From NCBI RefSeq assembly GCF_016863635.1, contig NZ_BOPG01000031.1:117064-181063 (forward strand): DNA of 64,000 nt, read 5' to 3'. The notes below the pieces were generated by a model that was given only the letters and a program-made list of their open reading frames with translations, had not been told where the DNA came from and did no database searches. This document shows positions 42,743 through 50,692 of this stretch, in pieces. The DNA is from Virgisporangium aurantiacum. GTDB lineage: Bacteria > Actinomycetota > Actinomycetes > Mycobacteriales > Micromonosporaceae. A program made the translations under genes and the position numbers. Numbering within the stretch: position 1 is the stretch's first letter; each line of letters starts with the position of its first letter.

Positions 42743-43249
42743 TCAGTCGCGGTCGGTGCGGCGTTCCAGGTCCGCGAGCGTGGCGGCTGCCCGGTCCAGT
42801 TCATGGTGAGCGAACACGGGGATGCCGTGGCGGCGCAATGCCTCGGCCGCGACGCCGCGCCCGGCGACGGTGACGCCGGTGAAGGTCCCGTCGTGAATGT
42901 AGGTGCTGCCGCAGGTCGGGCTGCCGTCGACCAGGACGGCGAGTGCGACACCGGACTGGATCGCCCGGTCGAGGGCTCGGCGGGCCGCCGCCCGGAACAG
43001 TTCCGTGACGTCGCGGCCCGAGACCTCGTGCACCCGCGCCCGACCGTCGAGGACGTCGGCCGCGCTGCCGGCGACGATCTCGGCCGGCGGGCGCGGCACC
43101 GGGAAGCCGACGGCCAGTTCTGGACACAGTGACACGAGACGTCCCTCGGACGCCCACCGTCGCCAGATCGGGGAGCTGACCGGCACACCGGTCTCGTTGA
43201 AACGGATCGGGGCGCCGCCAAGGCAGCCGCTCACAAGCACTTTCAACAT
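42743..43249 (-). CDS. DUF523 family protein
   Basis: A 168-residue protein of the DUF523 (YbbK-like) family. It shows conserved cysteines in VSGCLGG near residue 7, in SLCPELAVG and in DGSPTCGSTYIHDGTFTG. The cysteines suggest a metal or iron-sulphur site or a thiol chemistry role, but no member that I know of has an established reaction. The ATG at 43249 matches the family start MLKVLVSGC; the frame is open 24 codons further with unrelated residues. It stands alone, downstream of a small hairpin and followed by the leader region of the GNAT operon. Confidence 0.85.
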   Translation of the reverse strand: MLKVLVSGCLGGAPIRFNETGVPVSSPIWRRWASEGRLVSLCPELAVGFPVPRPPAEIVAGSAADVLDGRARVHEVSGRDVTELFRAAARRALDRAIQSGVALAVLVDGSPTCGSTYIHDGTFTGVTVAGRGVAAEALRRHGIPVFAHHELDRAAATLADLERRTDRD

Positions 43250-43301
43250 GGCAGCCGAGCGATCCTCGTGTGCACGACCGCGGCATGCATGATCAGACTC
43301 C

Positions 43302-43318
43302 CGGGCTTCACAGGCCCG
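43302..43318 (-). terminator. Short GC hairpin after the UbiA gene
   Basis: CGGGC (43302-43306) and GCCCG (43314-43318) form a five-base stem with a seven-base loop, 40 bases beyond the stop of the minus-strand UbiA gene and before the DUF523 start. It is a weak terminator candidate with no T-run. Confidence 0.35.
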
Positions 43319-43358
43319 CATGATAGCCGTTGCCGCTGTCTCAGGCCGCGACCTTGCG

Positions 43359-44261
43359 CTACCGGAGGATGCCGGGCAGCCCGCCGATGTAGGCGACGGC
43401 GAAGCCGATGGTGGGGATGCCGAACAGCATCGAGATCATCGCCAGTCTGGTGATGGACGGGCGGCGGGTCAGCGCGGCGTAGACGGCGAACAGGACCGGT
43501 GCCATGAGCAGTTGCGGCACGAGTGTCGCGCGCGGAACGACGACGTCGAGCCAGGCGCAGGCGAGGGAGATCAGCAGCGCCGCGGCCCACAGGACGAGCC
43601 CGAGCCGGTACGCGAACCGGCGGCCGAAACGCACGGCGAACGTGGTGTCGCCGGCGCTCGTGTCGGCGGCCAGGTCGGTCACGGTCGTGGGAACGTACAG
43701 CGCCGCAGTGAACAGGAAACCGATCAGCCCGAACTCCCACGGGAACTCCCACGGCGGGCGGGTGATCGACCAGCCGGCCGCCGGCGACACGACACCGACG
43801 ACGAGGGAGTTGACTGCGACGTCCCAGCCGGGACGGGTCTTGAGCCGCAGCGGCGGCACGCTGTACGCCCAGCCGAGCAGCAGCACGCCGAGGACGCCGG
43901 GCACGAACAGCGGCCCGACGAACACGGCCGCGACCAGCGCCGCGACGGCGATGACGCGGTACCAGACGCGGAGGCGGGACGCGGAGACCGCGCCGGTGAC
44001 CAGCGGGGCGGTTCCCTTACGCGGGTTGACACGGTCGCTGGGCAGGTCGTACAGGTCGTTCTGGGCGAGAACGGCGCCCCAGATGAGCGGGCCGAGGACC
44101 AGCAGCGCCACCGCGGCGCGCGGCAGGTCGGCCCGATCGGGCAGCCAGGCCCGGCCGGCGAGGACGGTGCCGGCGTAGGCGGGCACCCACGACACCGGCC
44201 AGAACCAGGGCCGGGAGACCGCGACGAGCACCGCAGCGGGTCGATCGAGCACCTGGGTCAT
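43359..44261 (-). CDS. UbiA-family prenyltransferase
   Basis: A 300-residue membrane protein with about eight hydrophobic helices. The two Asp-rich motifs that bind prenyl diphosphate through magnesium are present: NDLYDLPSD near 68-76 and DLAADTSAGD near 195-204. UbiA enzymes attach a prenyl chain to an aromatic or other acceptor in the membrane, as in menaquinone synthesis, but no menaquinone gene lies here. The acceptor is thus unknown; a role in a secondary metabolite or in chlorophyll/heme-like prenylation cannot be excluded. The ATG is 61 bases after the aminotransferase stop on the same strand. Confidence 0.88.
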   Translation of the reverse strand: MTQVLDRPAAVLVAVSRPWFWPVSWVPAYAGTVLAGRAWLPDRADLPRAAVALLVLGPLIWGAVLAQNDLYDLPSDRVNPRKGTAPLVTGAVSASRLRVWYRVIAVAALVAAVFVGPLFVPGVLGVLLLGWAYSVPPLRLKTRPGWDVAVNSLVVGVVSPAAGWSITRPPWEFPWEFGLIGFLFTAALYVPTTVTDLAADTSAGDTTFAVRFGRRFAYRLGLVLWAAALLISLACAWLDVVVPRATLVPQLLMAPVLFAVYAALTRRPSITRLAMISMLFGIPTIGFAVAYIGGLPGILR

Positions 44262-44322
44262 GCCCCAATGATCTTCCTCGGACCCTGTGCCGTCACTGAG
44301 ACCTGCACCGCTCCCGGATCGG

Positions 44323-45468
44323 CTACCGCGCGAACCGCGCGAGGCGGTCGGCGAAGTCGACGAGCGCGGCCCGGTCGGCGTTGCCGACGCTGACCCGTAG
44401 CATCCGGCGGTCGTCGGGCATGAACGCGGTGCCGGGGATCACCAGTACGTCGCACCGGGTGACGAGGTCGCGCACCACGTCCCCGGTGGGGCGCCCGGCG
44501 AACGGGTGCCGGATCCAGCCGAAGAACCCGCCGACCGACACCAGCTCGAAGCCCCCGGGCCGGCGCTCCATCGCCTCGGTGAACCACCGCCGTTTCGCGG
44601 CGACCTCCAGCGCGCGGGCGCGCCGCCAGTCCGTGGCCATCGTCAGGCCGGCCCAGGCCGCCTCCTGCCCGATCCGGGGAGCGCAGATCGCCACGCAGTC
44701 GAGCAGCTTCGCCACCTCGCGGCCGAGGTCGGTCGAGCCGATCACCGCGCCCACCCGGTGGCCCGGGATGGCGAACTCCTTCGAGAAGCTGTGCAGGCTC
44801 ACCAGCGTCCGCGGCCAGTCCGGGTCGGCGAACAGCGGATGGGCCGGCTCCTCGGTGTCGCGGAAGACCCGGTAGGTCTCGTCCAGGATCAACGCGATGT
44901 CGTGGCGCGCGGCCACCCGGAACAGGTCCACGATCGCGGCTGGATCGGCCGTCACCCCGCTCGGGTTGCCGGGCGACACCAGGACGATCGCCCGCGTCCG
45001 CGGGGTGATCACGCGCTCCGCCTCCGCGGCCGTGGGAGTCTCCAGGTACACCGGCACGATGCCGTTCATCCGCAGCCACATGTCGTGGTTGAAGTAGTAC
45101 GGCAGGACCAGGACCACCTCGTCGCCGGGACCCGCGAGCGCCGACGCCACCAGACAGAACGCCTGGTTGCAGCCGGCCGTCACGACGACCTGGTCGGCGT
45201 CCACCCGCCCGCCGTAGGCGGCCCGCACCTCGGCGGCGACGGCCTCCCGCAGGCGCGGAAGCCCGGCGATCTCCACGTAGCCCGAGCCGTCCGGTCGGCG
45301 CGCGGTGGCGGCGATGTGGTCGACGATCTCGGGCGGCGGTGGGTACCGCGGCGCCGCCTGGGCGAGGTCGAGCAGCCCGCCCGGGTCCCGGCCGTCGACG
45401 AGCGCGTACGTCGTGCCGATCGGCGAGTCGATCTCGCCGACCGTCCTGTGGTTGAGTCGCACTCCCAT
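44323..45468 (-). CDS. Class I/II aminotransferase
   Basis: A PLP-dependent aminotransferase, 381 residues from the ATG at 45468 or 396 from one at 45513; the shorter form fits the family better. Motifs: GCNQAFCLVASAL near 98, SPGNPSGVTADP near 160, LILDETYRVF near 186 and the Schiff-base Lys in SFSKEFAIPGHRVG near 222. It transfers the amino group between an amino acid and a 2-keto acid; specificity is not readable. It lies upstream of the UbiA prenyltransferase on the same strand and divergent from the cellulase. Confidence 0.87.
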   Translation of the reverse strand: MGVRLNHRTVGEIDSPIGTTYALVDGRDPGGLLDLAQAAPRYPPPPEIVDHIAATARRPDGSGYVEIAGLPRLREAVAAEVRAAYGGRVDADQVVVTAGCNQAFCLVASALAGPGDEVVLVLPYYFNHDMWLRMNGIVPVYLETPTAAEAERVITPRTRAIVLVSPGNPSGVTADPAAIVDLFRVAARHDIALILDETYRVFRDTEEPAHPLFADPDWPRTLVSLHSFSKEFAIPGHRVGAVIGSTDLGREVAKLLDCVAICAPRIGQEAAWAGLTMATDWRRARALEVAAKRRWFTEAMERRPGGFELVSVGGFFGWIRHPFAGRPTGDVVRDLVTRCDVLVIPGTAFMPDDRRMLRVSVGNADRAALVDFADRLARFAR

Positions 45469-45579
45469 ATGTTGCCGAATATGTACCGTTTTCAGTAACG
45501 CCTCGCGTGGCATCCGGCGGAAGAACGTGCGACGGTCGCTGGACCCCCGCCCGTCTCTTCACCCCCAGGAGGCAGGACA

Positions 45580-46971
45580 TTGTTCACTCATGTCCCTCGA
45601 TCAATGCGCCGCATGGCGCCGGTGCTCGTCGCCGGCGTCGTCGCGGTCGCCGCGGCCGGCGTCTGGCTCGGCAGCGGGTCGGCGTCGGCCGGCTCGCTGT
45701 CCGGCACGCTCTACCGCGACCCCGACTCCAACGTCGTGCGGTGGGTCGCCGCCAACGGCGGTGACTCGCGCGCCGCGGTCATCCGCACCAACATCGCCAG
45801 CCAACCCCAGGCACGCTGGTTCGCCAACTTCAACATCTCGACGGCGCAGCAGGAGGCGGCCGCCTTCGTCGGCGCCGCCAACGCGGCCAACCAGGTACCG
45901 GTGATCTCGGTGTACGAGATCACCAACCGCGACTGCGGCGGCGCGAGCGCCGGTGGCGCGCCGGATCTCAACCAGTACCAGACGTGGGTGGGCAACTTCT
46001 CCCGCGGCCTCGGCAACCGGCTCGTCGTGATCATCCTGGAGACCGACTCGATCGCGCTGCAGACCTGCCTCAACCAGCAGACGTTGGCCGCCCGCAACGC
46101 CGCGCTGAGCCAGGCCACGCAGACCATCAAGTCCGCCAACCCGAACGCCAAGGTGTACCTCGACGGTGGCCATTCCACCTGGAACTCCGCGTCGGAGCAG
46201 GCCAACCGGCTGCGTGCGGCCGGCATCCAGTTCGCCGACGGGTTCTACACCAACGTGTCGAACTTCAACTCCACGAGCAGCGAGGTCAACTACGGCCGGC
46301 AGATCATCTCCGCGCTCAACGGTGCCGGGGTCTCCGGTAAGCGGCAGATCATCGACACCAGCCGCAACGGCGGCGCCGCCGGCGACTGGTGCGGCGACGA
46401 CAACACCGACCGGCGCCTCGGCCGGTACCCGACGCTGGACACCGGGGACGCCAACATCGACGGGTACCTGTGGGTCAAGCTCCCGGGTGAGGCCGACGGG
46501 TGCGCGTTCCAGGCCGGCAGCTTCCAGCCCCAGTTGGCGTTCAGCCTGGCCAACGGCGTCGCGCCGCCGGTGACCCCGCCGTCGAGCCCGCCGCCGAACA
46601 GCCCGCCGCCGAGTTCGTCGTCACCGTCGACCCCGCCCTCGAGCAGCAGTTCGTCGCCCAACACCCCGCCCGGTGCCTGCTCGGCGACCTACCGGATCGA
46701 CAGCCAGTGGAACAACGGTTTCGGCGCGACGGTCACCGTGCGGGCCGGCACCTCGGCCATCGGCAGCTGGATCGTGCGGTGGACGTTCGCCAACGGCCAG
46801 ACCATCAGCCAGCTCTGGAACGGGGTGGACACGCCCAGCGGCGCCGCGCACGCCGTCCGCAACGCACCGCACAACGGCACGCTGGGTGCCGGCGCGTCGA
46901 CCTCGTTCGGCTTCAACGGGACGTGGAGCGGAACCAACTCGACCCCGACGCTCACCTGCACCAGCCCGTAG
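45580..46971 (+). CDS. Secreted GH6 cellulase with CBM2
   Basis: A 463-residue secreted endoglucanase or cellobiohydrolase. The signal peptide covers about 1-37 (GSASA before GSL). The GH6 catalytic domain extends to about 330, with NRDCGG (Asp118), ETDSIA at 154-159 (Asp156, the usual acid position), DGGHSTW near 193 and YLWVKLPGEADG near 305. A Pro/Ser linker occupies about 328-364 and a cellulose-binding CBM2 module the rest. The proton-donor motif is normally EPD; here Pro is Thr. The start is a TTG with AGGAGG seven bases before it, and no upstream ATG exists in frame. It hydrolyses beta-1,4-glucan outside the cell. A strong hairpin follows the stop. Confidence 0.9.
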   Translation: MFTHVPRSMRRMAPVLVAGVVAVAAAGVWLGSGSASAGSLSGTLYRDPDSNVVRWVAANGGDSRAAVIRTNIASQPQARWFANFNISTAQQEAAAFVGAANAANQVPVISVYEITNRDCGGASAGGAPDLNQYQTWVGNFSRGLGNRLVVIILETDSIALQTCLNQQTLAARNAALSQATQTIKSANPNAKVYLDGGHSTWNSASEQANRLRAAGIQFADGFYTNVSNFNSTSSEVNYGRQIISALNGAGVSGKRQIIDTSRNGGAAGDWCGDDNTDRRLGRYPTLDTGDANIDGYLWVKLPGEADGCAFQAGSFQPQLAFSLANGVAPPVTPPSSPPPNSPPPSSSSPSTPPSSSSSSPNTPPGACSATYRIDSQWNNGFGATVTVRAGTSAIGSWIVRWTFANGQTISQLWNGVDTPSGAAHAVRNAPHNGTLGAGASTSFGFNGTWSGTNSTPTLTCTSP

Positions 46972-46979
46972 CACCACGA

Positions 46980-47012
46980 CGCCGGGCGGGTGCCACGAGC
47001 GCCCGCCCGGCG
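46980..47012. terminator. Bidirectional terminator hairpin
   Basis: GCCGGGCGGG (46981-46990) and CCCGCCCGGC (47002-47011) form a perfect stem, extended by one further pair at 46980/47012, with an 11-base loop. It lies between the convergent cellulase and maleylpyruvate-isomerase-family genes and probably ends both transcripts. Confidence 0.75.
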
Positions 47013-47016
47013 CCGG

Positions 47017-47814
47017 TCAGAACGGCACCGCGGTGGTGAGGAGCCCGGTGGGCTCGACCGCCGTCGTCGCGGCGGGTCGGCCGGACACGATGCGGCAGAA
47101 GTCCAGAGCGTCGAGGCTGATCGGCTCGGCGTCGCCGCTGGACCAGTGGCCGCCCGCGGGGCCGGTGAGGTCGAGCGTGTACGGCCGGCCGTGCCGGTCG
47201 GCCCATTCCCGCACGACCTGGTCGACGATGCGTCCCTCGTGCTCCGCGGTGATCCGGGGCGGAAGGCCGGTTGCCGCGTGGATGTCCAGGCGGTGCATGA
47301 ACGGGTCGCGGGTCAGGATGATGTCGACGAGGTATCCGATCGTCCACCACTCCAGCTGCCCGTCGACCAGTTGGCGTTCGGGGAGGGTCCGGCGGCGGAC
47401 GAGGCCCGGTACCCGCCGGCGCCCGCGCACCGCTTTCGGGGCCAGCGCACGGTACCGGGCGACCAGGTCCGCCGCCGTCAGCCCGGCGTTGAGGCGCACC
47501 TGCAGCGCGGTCAGCTCGTCGATCGACGTCGGCGCGCCGGCGCGGCGGGCCGCCCGCATGGCGGCGACCTGCTGGCGGATGAGCCGGGGAACGCCGCTGA
47601 CCATGTCCATCATGCCGACCATGTGACCCACGGTCGCGCGGACGTCCCATCCGGTGTTGACGGTCGGTGCCGCCCACTGCTCCGGCGCGAGCCCGGCCAG
47701 GAGCTCGCCGCCCCGTTCGTATTCCGTGGCGGCGAGCCGCATGGCGGGGTCGTGGTCGATCGGCGCGACCCGCCGTGTGGACCGGCTGGGCGCGGTCGTT
47801 CGGGTGGTGGTCAC
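47017..47814 (-). CDS. Mycothiol-dependent maleylpyruvate isomerase family protein (DinB-like)
   Basis: A 265-residue protein with the four-helix DinB/MDMPI N-terminal domain. The first metal-ligand His is in RATVGHMVGMMD near residue 64, and further His/Asp ligands lie in DPFMHRLDIH near 177-183. Members are thiol (mycothiol)-dependent transferases or isomerases, usually of unknown substrate. A C-terminal small domain ends near LLTTAVPF. The GTG start overlaps the TetR stop (GTGA), so the enzyme is almost certainly under control of that repressor. Confidence 0.82.
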   Translation of the reverse strand: MTTTRTTAPSRSTRRVAPIDHDPAMRLAATEYERGGELLAGLAPEQWAAPTVNTGWDVRATVGHMVGMMDMVSGVPRLIRQQVAAMRAARRAGAPTSIDELTALQVRLNAGLTAADLVARYRALAPKAVRGRRRVPGLVRRRTLPERQLVDGQLEWWTIGYLVDIILTRDPFMHRLDIHAATGLPPRITAEHEGRIVDQVVREWADRHGRPYTLDLTGPAGGHWSSGDAEPISLDALDFCRIVSGRPAATTAVEPTGLLTTAVPF

Positions 47815-48422
47815 GGTCGACTCCCTTCATCGGTGATGCCGAGGTTGTCGGAGAACATGTCGATGGCGCGGTCGAGCAGGCGGGACCACCGGTCACCGCC
47901 GGGGTCGTTGGCGAGCTGGGTGTCGACCATGCCGGCGACGATCGCGACGAACAGGTCGATGTCCTCCTGCCCGGTCACCCCGTGGCGGGCCATGCGGGCG
48001 GTGAGGTCCGTCATCACCGCGATCGACGGGGCGTACGCCTTCGCGGTCGGGGTGAAGTCCGGAATCGTCCGCAGGCTCATCAGCTGATTGCGGGCCGGGA
48101 ACGCGACGGCGAAGTCGAAGTAGACCCGGGCGTAGTACCGCAGGGCGGCCCGGCTGGTCGGTGGTTCGCCGGACTCCGCGGCCGTTGCGTAGTCGCGGTA
48201 CTGGGTCCAGGCGTCGCCGAACATCGCGTCGTAGATGGCGTTCTTGGACGCGAAATGGGTGTAGAGCGACGGCGCCCGCATGCCGACCAGCTCGGCCACC
48301 TCGCGCAGGGTCACCTGGGCGAGACCCTTGTCGCGCGCGAGGCGCCAGCCGGCGTCGATGATCTCCCGCCGCGTCGCCGAACGGCGTTCGGTTTTCCTAT
48401 CGCGGTTCGGACTGCCTAACAT
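47811..48422 (-). CDS. TetR-family transcriptional regulator
   Basis: A 203-residue repressor with the TetR helix-turn-helix at about 20-65 (TLREVAELVGMRAPSLYTHFASKNAIYD) and a helical ligand-binding C-terminal domain. It is the first gene of a two-gene operon with the maleylpyruvate-isomerase-family protein. The start ATG lies inside an inverted repeat CCTAA-N5-TTAGG, a likely autoregulatory site. There is little room for a ribosome site, so a leaderless or near-leaderless transcript is possible. Confidence 0.9.
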   Translation of the reverse strand: MLGSPNRDRKTERRSATRREIIDAGWRLARDKGLAQVTLREVAELVGMRAPSLYTHFASKNAIYDAMFGDAWTQYRDYATAAESGEPPTSRAALRYYARVYFDFAVAFPARNQLMSLRTIPDFTPTAKAYAPSIAVMTDLTARMARHGVTGQEDIDLFVAIVAGMVDTQLANDPGGDRWSRLLDRAIDMFSDNLGITDEGSRP

Positions 48423-48429
48423 GATTAGG
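48415..48429. promoter_or_regulatory. Candidate TetR operator over its own start codon
   Basis: CCTAA (48415-48419) and TTAGG (48425-48429) form an inverted repeat with five bases between, and the TetR ATG (minus strand, 48422-48420) sits in that spacer. Binding here would block the promoter or translation start of the TetR-isomerase operon. Confidence 0.45.
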
Positions 48430-48464
48430 AGTGTGGGTCATCCGGTACGGCCGGGTCAAGCGGT

Positions 48465-49556
48465 TCACCGGATGTAGTTCGGGCCGTGCCAGGTCGTCAG
48501 GTCGTCGTCGCGCCAGTAGAAGTCGAATCCGGCCATGTCCCGCCGCCGGGCCGCGACCTCCAGGTGACCGTGCTCGTCGCCGTAGTTGCTCTGGATGAGC
48601 GACACCTCGTCGTACTGGCCACGGCCGAACGTGGTGTACGAGCTCCAGTTCGCCCACGGGTCGTTGCCCGGGCCCTGCAGGACGTCGTTGTCCTTGTACA
48701 TGTGCGCGATGCCGGTGGGCTGCATCGGGACGACGAGTTCGTAGTTGCCGTACCGCACCTGGTCGACGCTGATGACCGGCGGGTCCGCCGAGACGTTCTG
48801 GTTGAAGCTGCTCATGATGATGCTCGGACGCCCGCGGAAAGGGCCGCCGAACTGCGTCGGCAGGATCTCCTCGCCGAACCGGTACGGCCCCTTCCACGTG
48901 CGCGGGTTCGGCGACGGATAGCCCTGCCGCGCATACAGTTGCAGCGTCCCGTTGGCCGCCACCGCGGCCACGACGCGGTCGCCGTACTCGTCGCGTTCGC
49001 TCGGCCAGGCCTCCGACCCGACGAACGACAGCAGGAAGCTCACGCCCTGCAGCACGTCCCCGTCGACCCGGGCCACCTCGATCCAGTTCCCGCTGACGCG
49101 CTCGAACTCGGCGAAGCCGCCGCTCTCCATGGGCACCACCGCCCGCAGCGGGCCGGGAGGATTGTCGGCCCGTTCGGCGACGAGCGCCGGCGCCGCCACC
49201 CCGTGCGGCAGCTTCACCTCGAACGGCCCGTTCCAGGCCCAGCCGCCGCCGTTGTCGCGCCACGCGAAGTCGAGCCGGTCACCCGCCGGCTCCTCCTGCC
49301 GGGCGAGCACTTCGAGGTTGCCCTGCTCGTTGCCCGGGACGAACTTGTGGTCACTCTCGGCGATGGAGGTCGAGGTGTACCGCGCGGTGCCGACCGGTGC
49401 CTTCGGGAGCACCCACTGCCCGTCGCCGCCGTTGTTCCGCCAGTAGTGCGAGAGCCCGCCGCGGATGAGGTCGGGCACCACGACCTCGAAGTTGCCGTGC
49501 TTGGCGTCGCCCGCCTGGGTCTGGACGAGAAACCCGCTCGCCGGTGTCAGGCTCAT
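48465..49556 (-). CDS. Beta-propeller-like repeat protein (possible lectin)
   Basis: A 363-residue protein built from six or seven degenerate repeats of about 50 residues, each with an aromatic-rich strand such as GLSHYWRNNGG, LDFAWRDNGGG, GGFAEFERV, TLQLYARQG, GIAHMYKDND and FDFYWRDDD. It often carries a preceding GNFEVVVP- or GNLEVLAR-type strand. This resembles actinobacterial fucose-lectin-like propellers, but a sugar-binding function is not shown. No signal peptide is visible after MSLTPASGF, so it seems cytoplasmic unless exported by another route. The ATG at 49556 follows AAGGAG by five bases. It is divergent from the next unknown gene by 104 bases. Confidence 0.65.
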   Translation of the reverse strand: MSLTPASGFLVQTQAGDAKHGNFEVVVPDLIRGGLSHYWRNNGGDGQWVLPKAPVGTARYTSTSIAESDHKFVPGNEQGNLEVLARQEEPAGDRLDFAWRDNGGGWAWNGPFEVKLPHGVAAPALVAERADNPPGPLRAVVPMESGGFAEFERVSGNWIEVARVDGDVLQGVSFLLSFVGSEAWPSERDEYGDRVVAAVAANGTLQLYARQGYPSPNPRTWKGPYRFGEEILPTQFGGPFRGRPSIIMSSFNQNVSADPPVISVDQVRYGNYELVVPMQPTGIAHMYKDNDVLQGPGNDPWANWSSYTTFGRGQYDEVSLIQSNYGDEHGHLEVAARRRDMAGFDFYWRDDDLTTWHGPNYIR

Positions 49557-49660
49557 GATCACTCCTTCGGCGTTGATCACCCTCGGTCACTGTGAGTGTG
49601 CACTCGGCGATCTTCATCCCGGCCGTAGTGACAACAAGCCGACCCGGAATACTCACCCGG

Positions 49661-50632
49661 ATGGCTGACGAGACGGCGGAATTCTCCGACGAGCGGATCG
49701 GTGCCCTCGCCCGGCAGTTCCGGGACGCGCGACCCGACTGGTCCGACGCCCCGCCCACCGGGACCCGGCTGACCCACGGGGAGTACCCGTACCTCACGGC
49801 CGGCCTGGGCGGCGGTGGCGCGGACGTGACCGCGCAGGTCGGGCACTTCCGGCGGGCGGCCGCCGCGGTGTCGGCGGTGCTCGGCCCGGCGACGGTCCGC
49901 GGGACCTACGGCGTGCTCGGGCCACCGCACTCCGCGCGCCCGTCGTGGGGGAGCCCGTACGTGCGGTGGCGGCGTCCGGAGCCGGGCGACACGGTCGAGC
50001 TGATGGCCGGCCCGGACGGCCCGGTCCTGGTGCTGCACCCGACCGGCCCGGCCGAGGCCTGGCTCCTCCGCCGCTGGCCGGGCGACGGCGTCCTGTGCGA
50101 GCTGGCCTGGACCGAGCCGGCGTACACCGAGGCGGAGGCGGCGCACGGCCACTCGTTCGACGGTCACGAGATCCCGGGCGTGACACCGCACGGGAACTGG
50201 GACGGGTTCGAACGCGCGCTCGGTGGCTGGCTCACCACCGTGTCGGCCGAGCAGGAGGCGCTGAGCCTCACCCTCGGGCCTGTCATCGGCAACTCCACGT
50301 TCGGGTTCGACGTGCTTCCCGGCCGCGACCGGCTGGTGATCGGCGGGTTCCTCGACGACGCGGTCGACGCGCGGGCGCTCGGCTGGCTGCCACCCGATGC
50401 CGTCCCCGACGACCCCTACGGCCAGGGCGGACCCGAGTGGCGACTGCTCGGCGGCCCGATGGGCGCGGTCGACGGTCCGGCGCTGGCCGGCGTCCTGGTC
50501 CGAACCGCCCGCGCATGCGGCCTGGCCGGCCCCGCCGACCTGACCATCTTCGACGGCAAGAGCGCGCGGCTGCCCGACAAGGCGAACTACTGGCACACGT
50601 TCTTCGTCCTCGGCCTGGACCACGGGCGCTGA
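49661..50632 (+). CDS. Hypothetical protein, unknown family
   Basis: A 323-residue soluble protein that I do not recognise. It starts MADETAEFSDERIGALARQF and contains GTYGVLGPPHSARPSWGSPYVRW near 90, a WEPAYTEAEAAHG-type region and a conserved-looking VIGNSTFGFDVLPGRDRL near 208. Its C-terminus is NYWHTFFVLGLDHG. There is no signal, membrane helix or obvious catalytic motif. An in-frame ATG upstream at 49592 adds 23 unlikely residues, so 49661 was chosen. A very strong hairpin follows the stop. Confidence 0.65.
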   Translation: MADETAEFSDERIGALARQFRDARPDWSDAPPTGTRLTHGEYPYLTAGLGGGGADVTAQVGHFRRAAAAVSAVLGPATVRGTYGVLGPPHSARPSWGSPYVRWRRPEPGDTVELMAGPDGPVLVLHPTGPAEAWLLRRWPGDGVLCELAWTEPAYTEAEAAHGHSFDGHEIPGVTPHGNWDGFERALGGWLTTVSAEQEALSLTLGPVIGNSTFGFDVLPGRDRLVIGGFLDDAVDARALGWLPPDAVPDDPYGQGGPEWRLLGGPMGAVDGPALAGVLVRTARACGLAGPADLTIFDGKSARLPDKANYWHTFFVLGLDHGR

Positions 50633-50655
50633 CCGGCTGTCACGGCGTGATCCGC

Positions 50656-50686
50656 GTGGTGCGGCCGGCGACACCGGCCGCACCAC
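50656..50686. terminator. Strong bidirectional terminator hairpin
   Basis: GTGGTGCGGCCGG (50656-50668) and CCGGCCGCACCAC (50674-50686) form a perfect 13-base stem with a five-base loop. It lies between the convergent unknown gene and the S8 peptidase gene and marks the left edge of the CHAT-sigma region. Confidence 0.8.
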
Positions 50687-50692
50687 CCTGTG

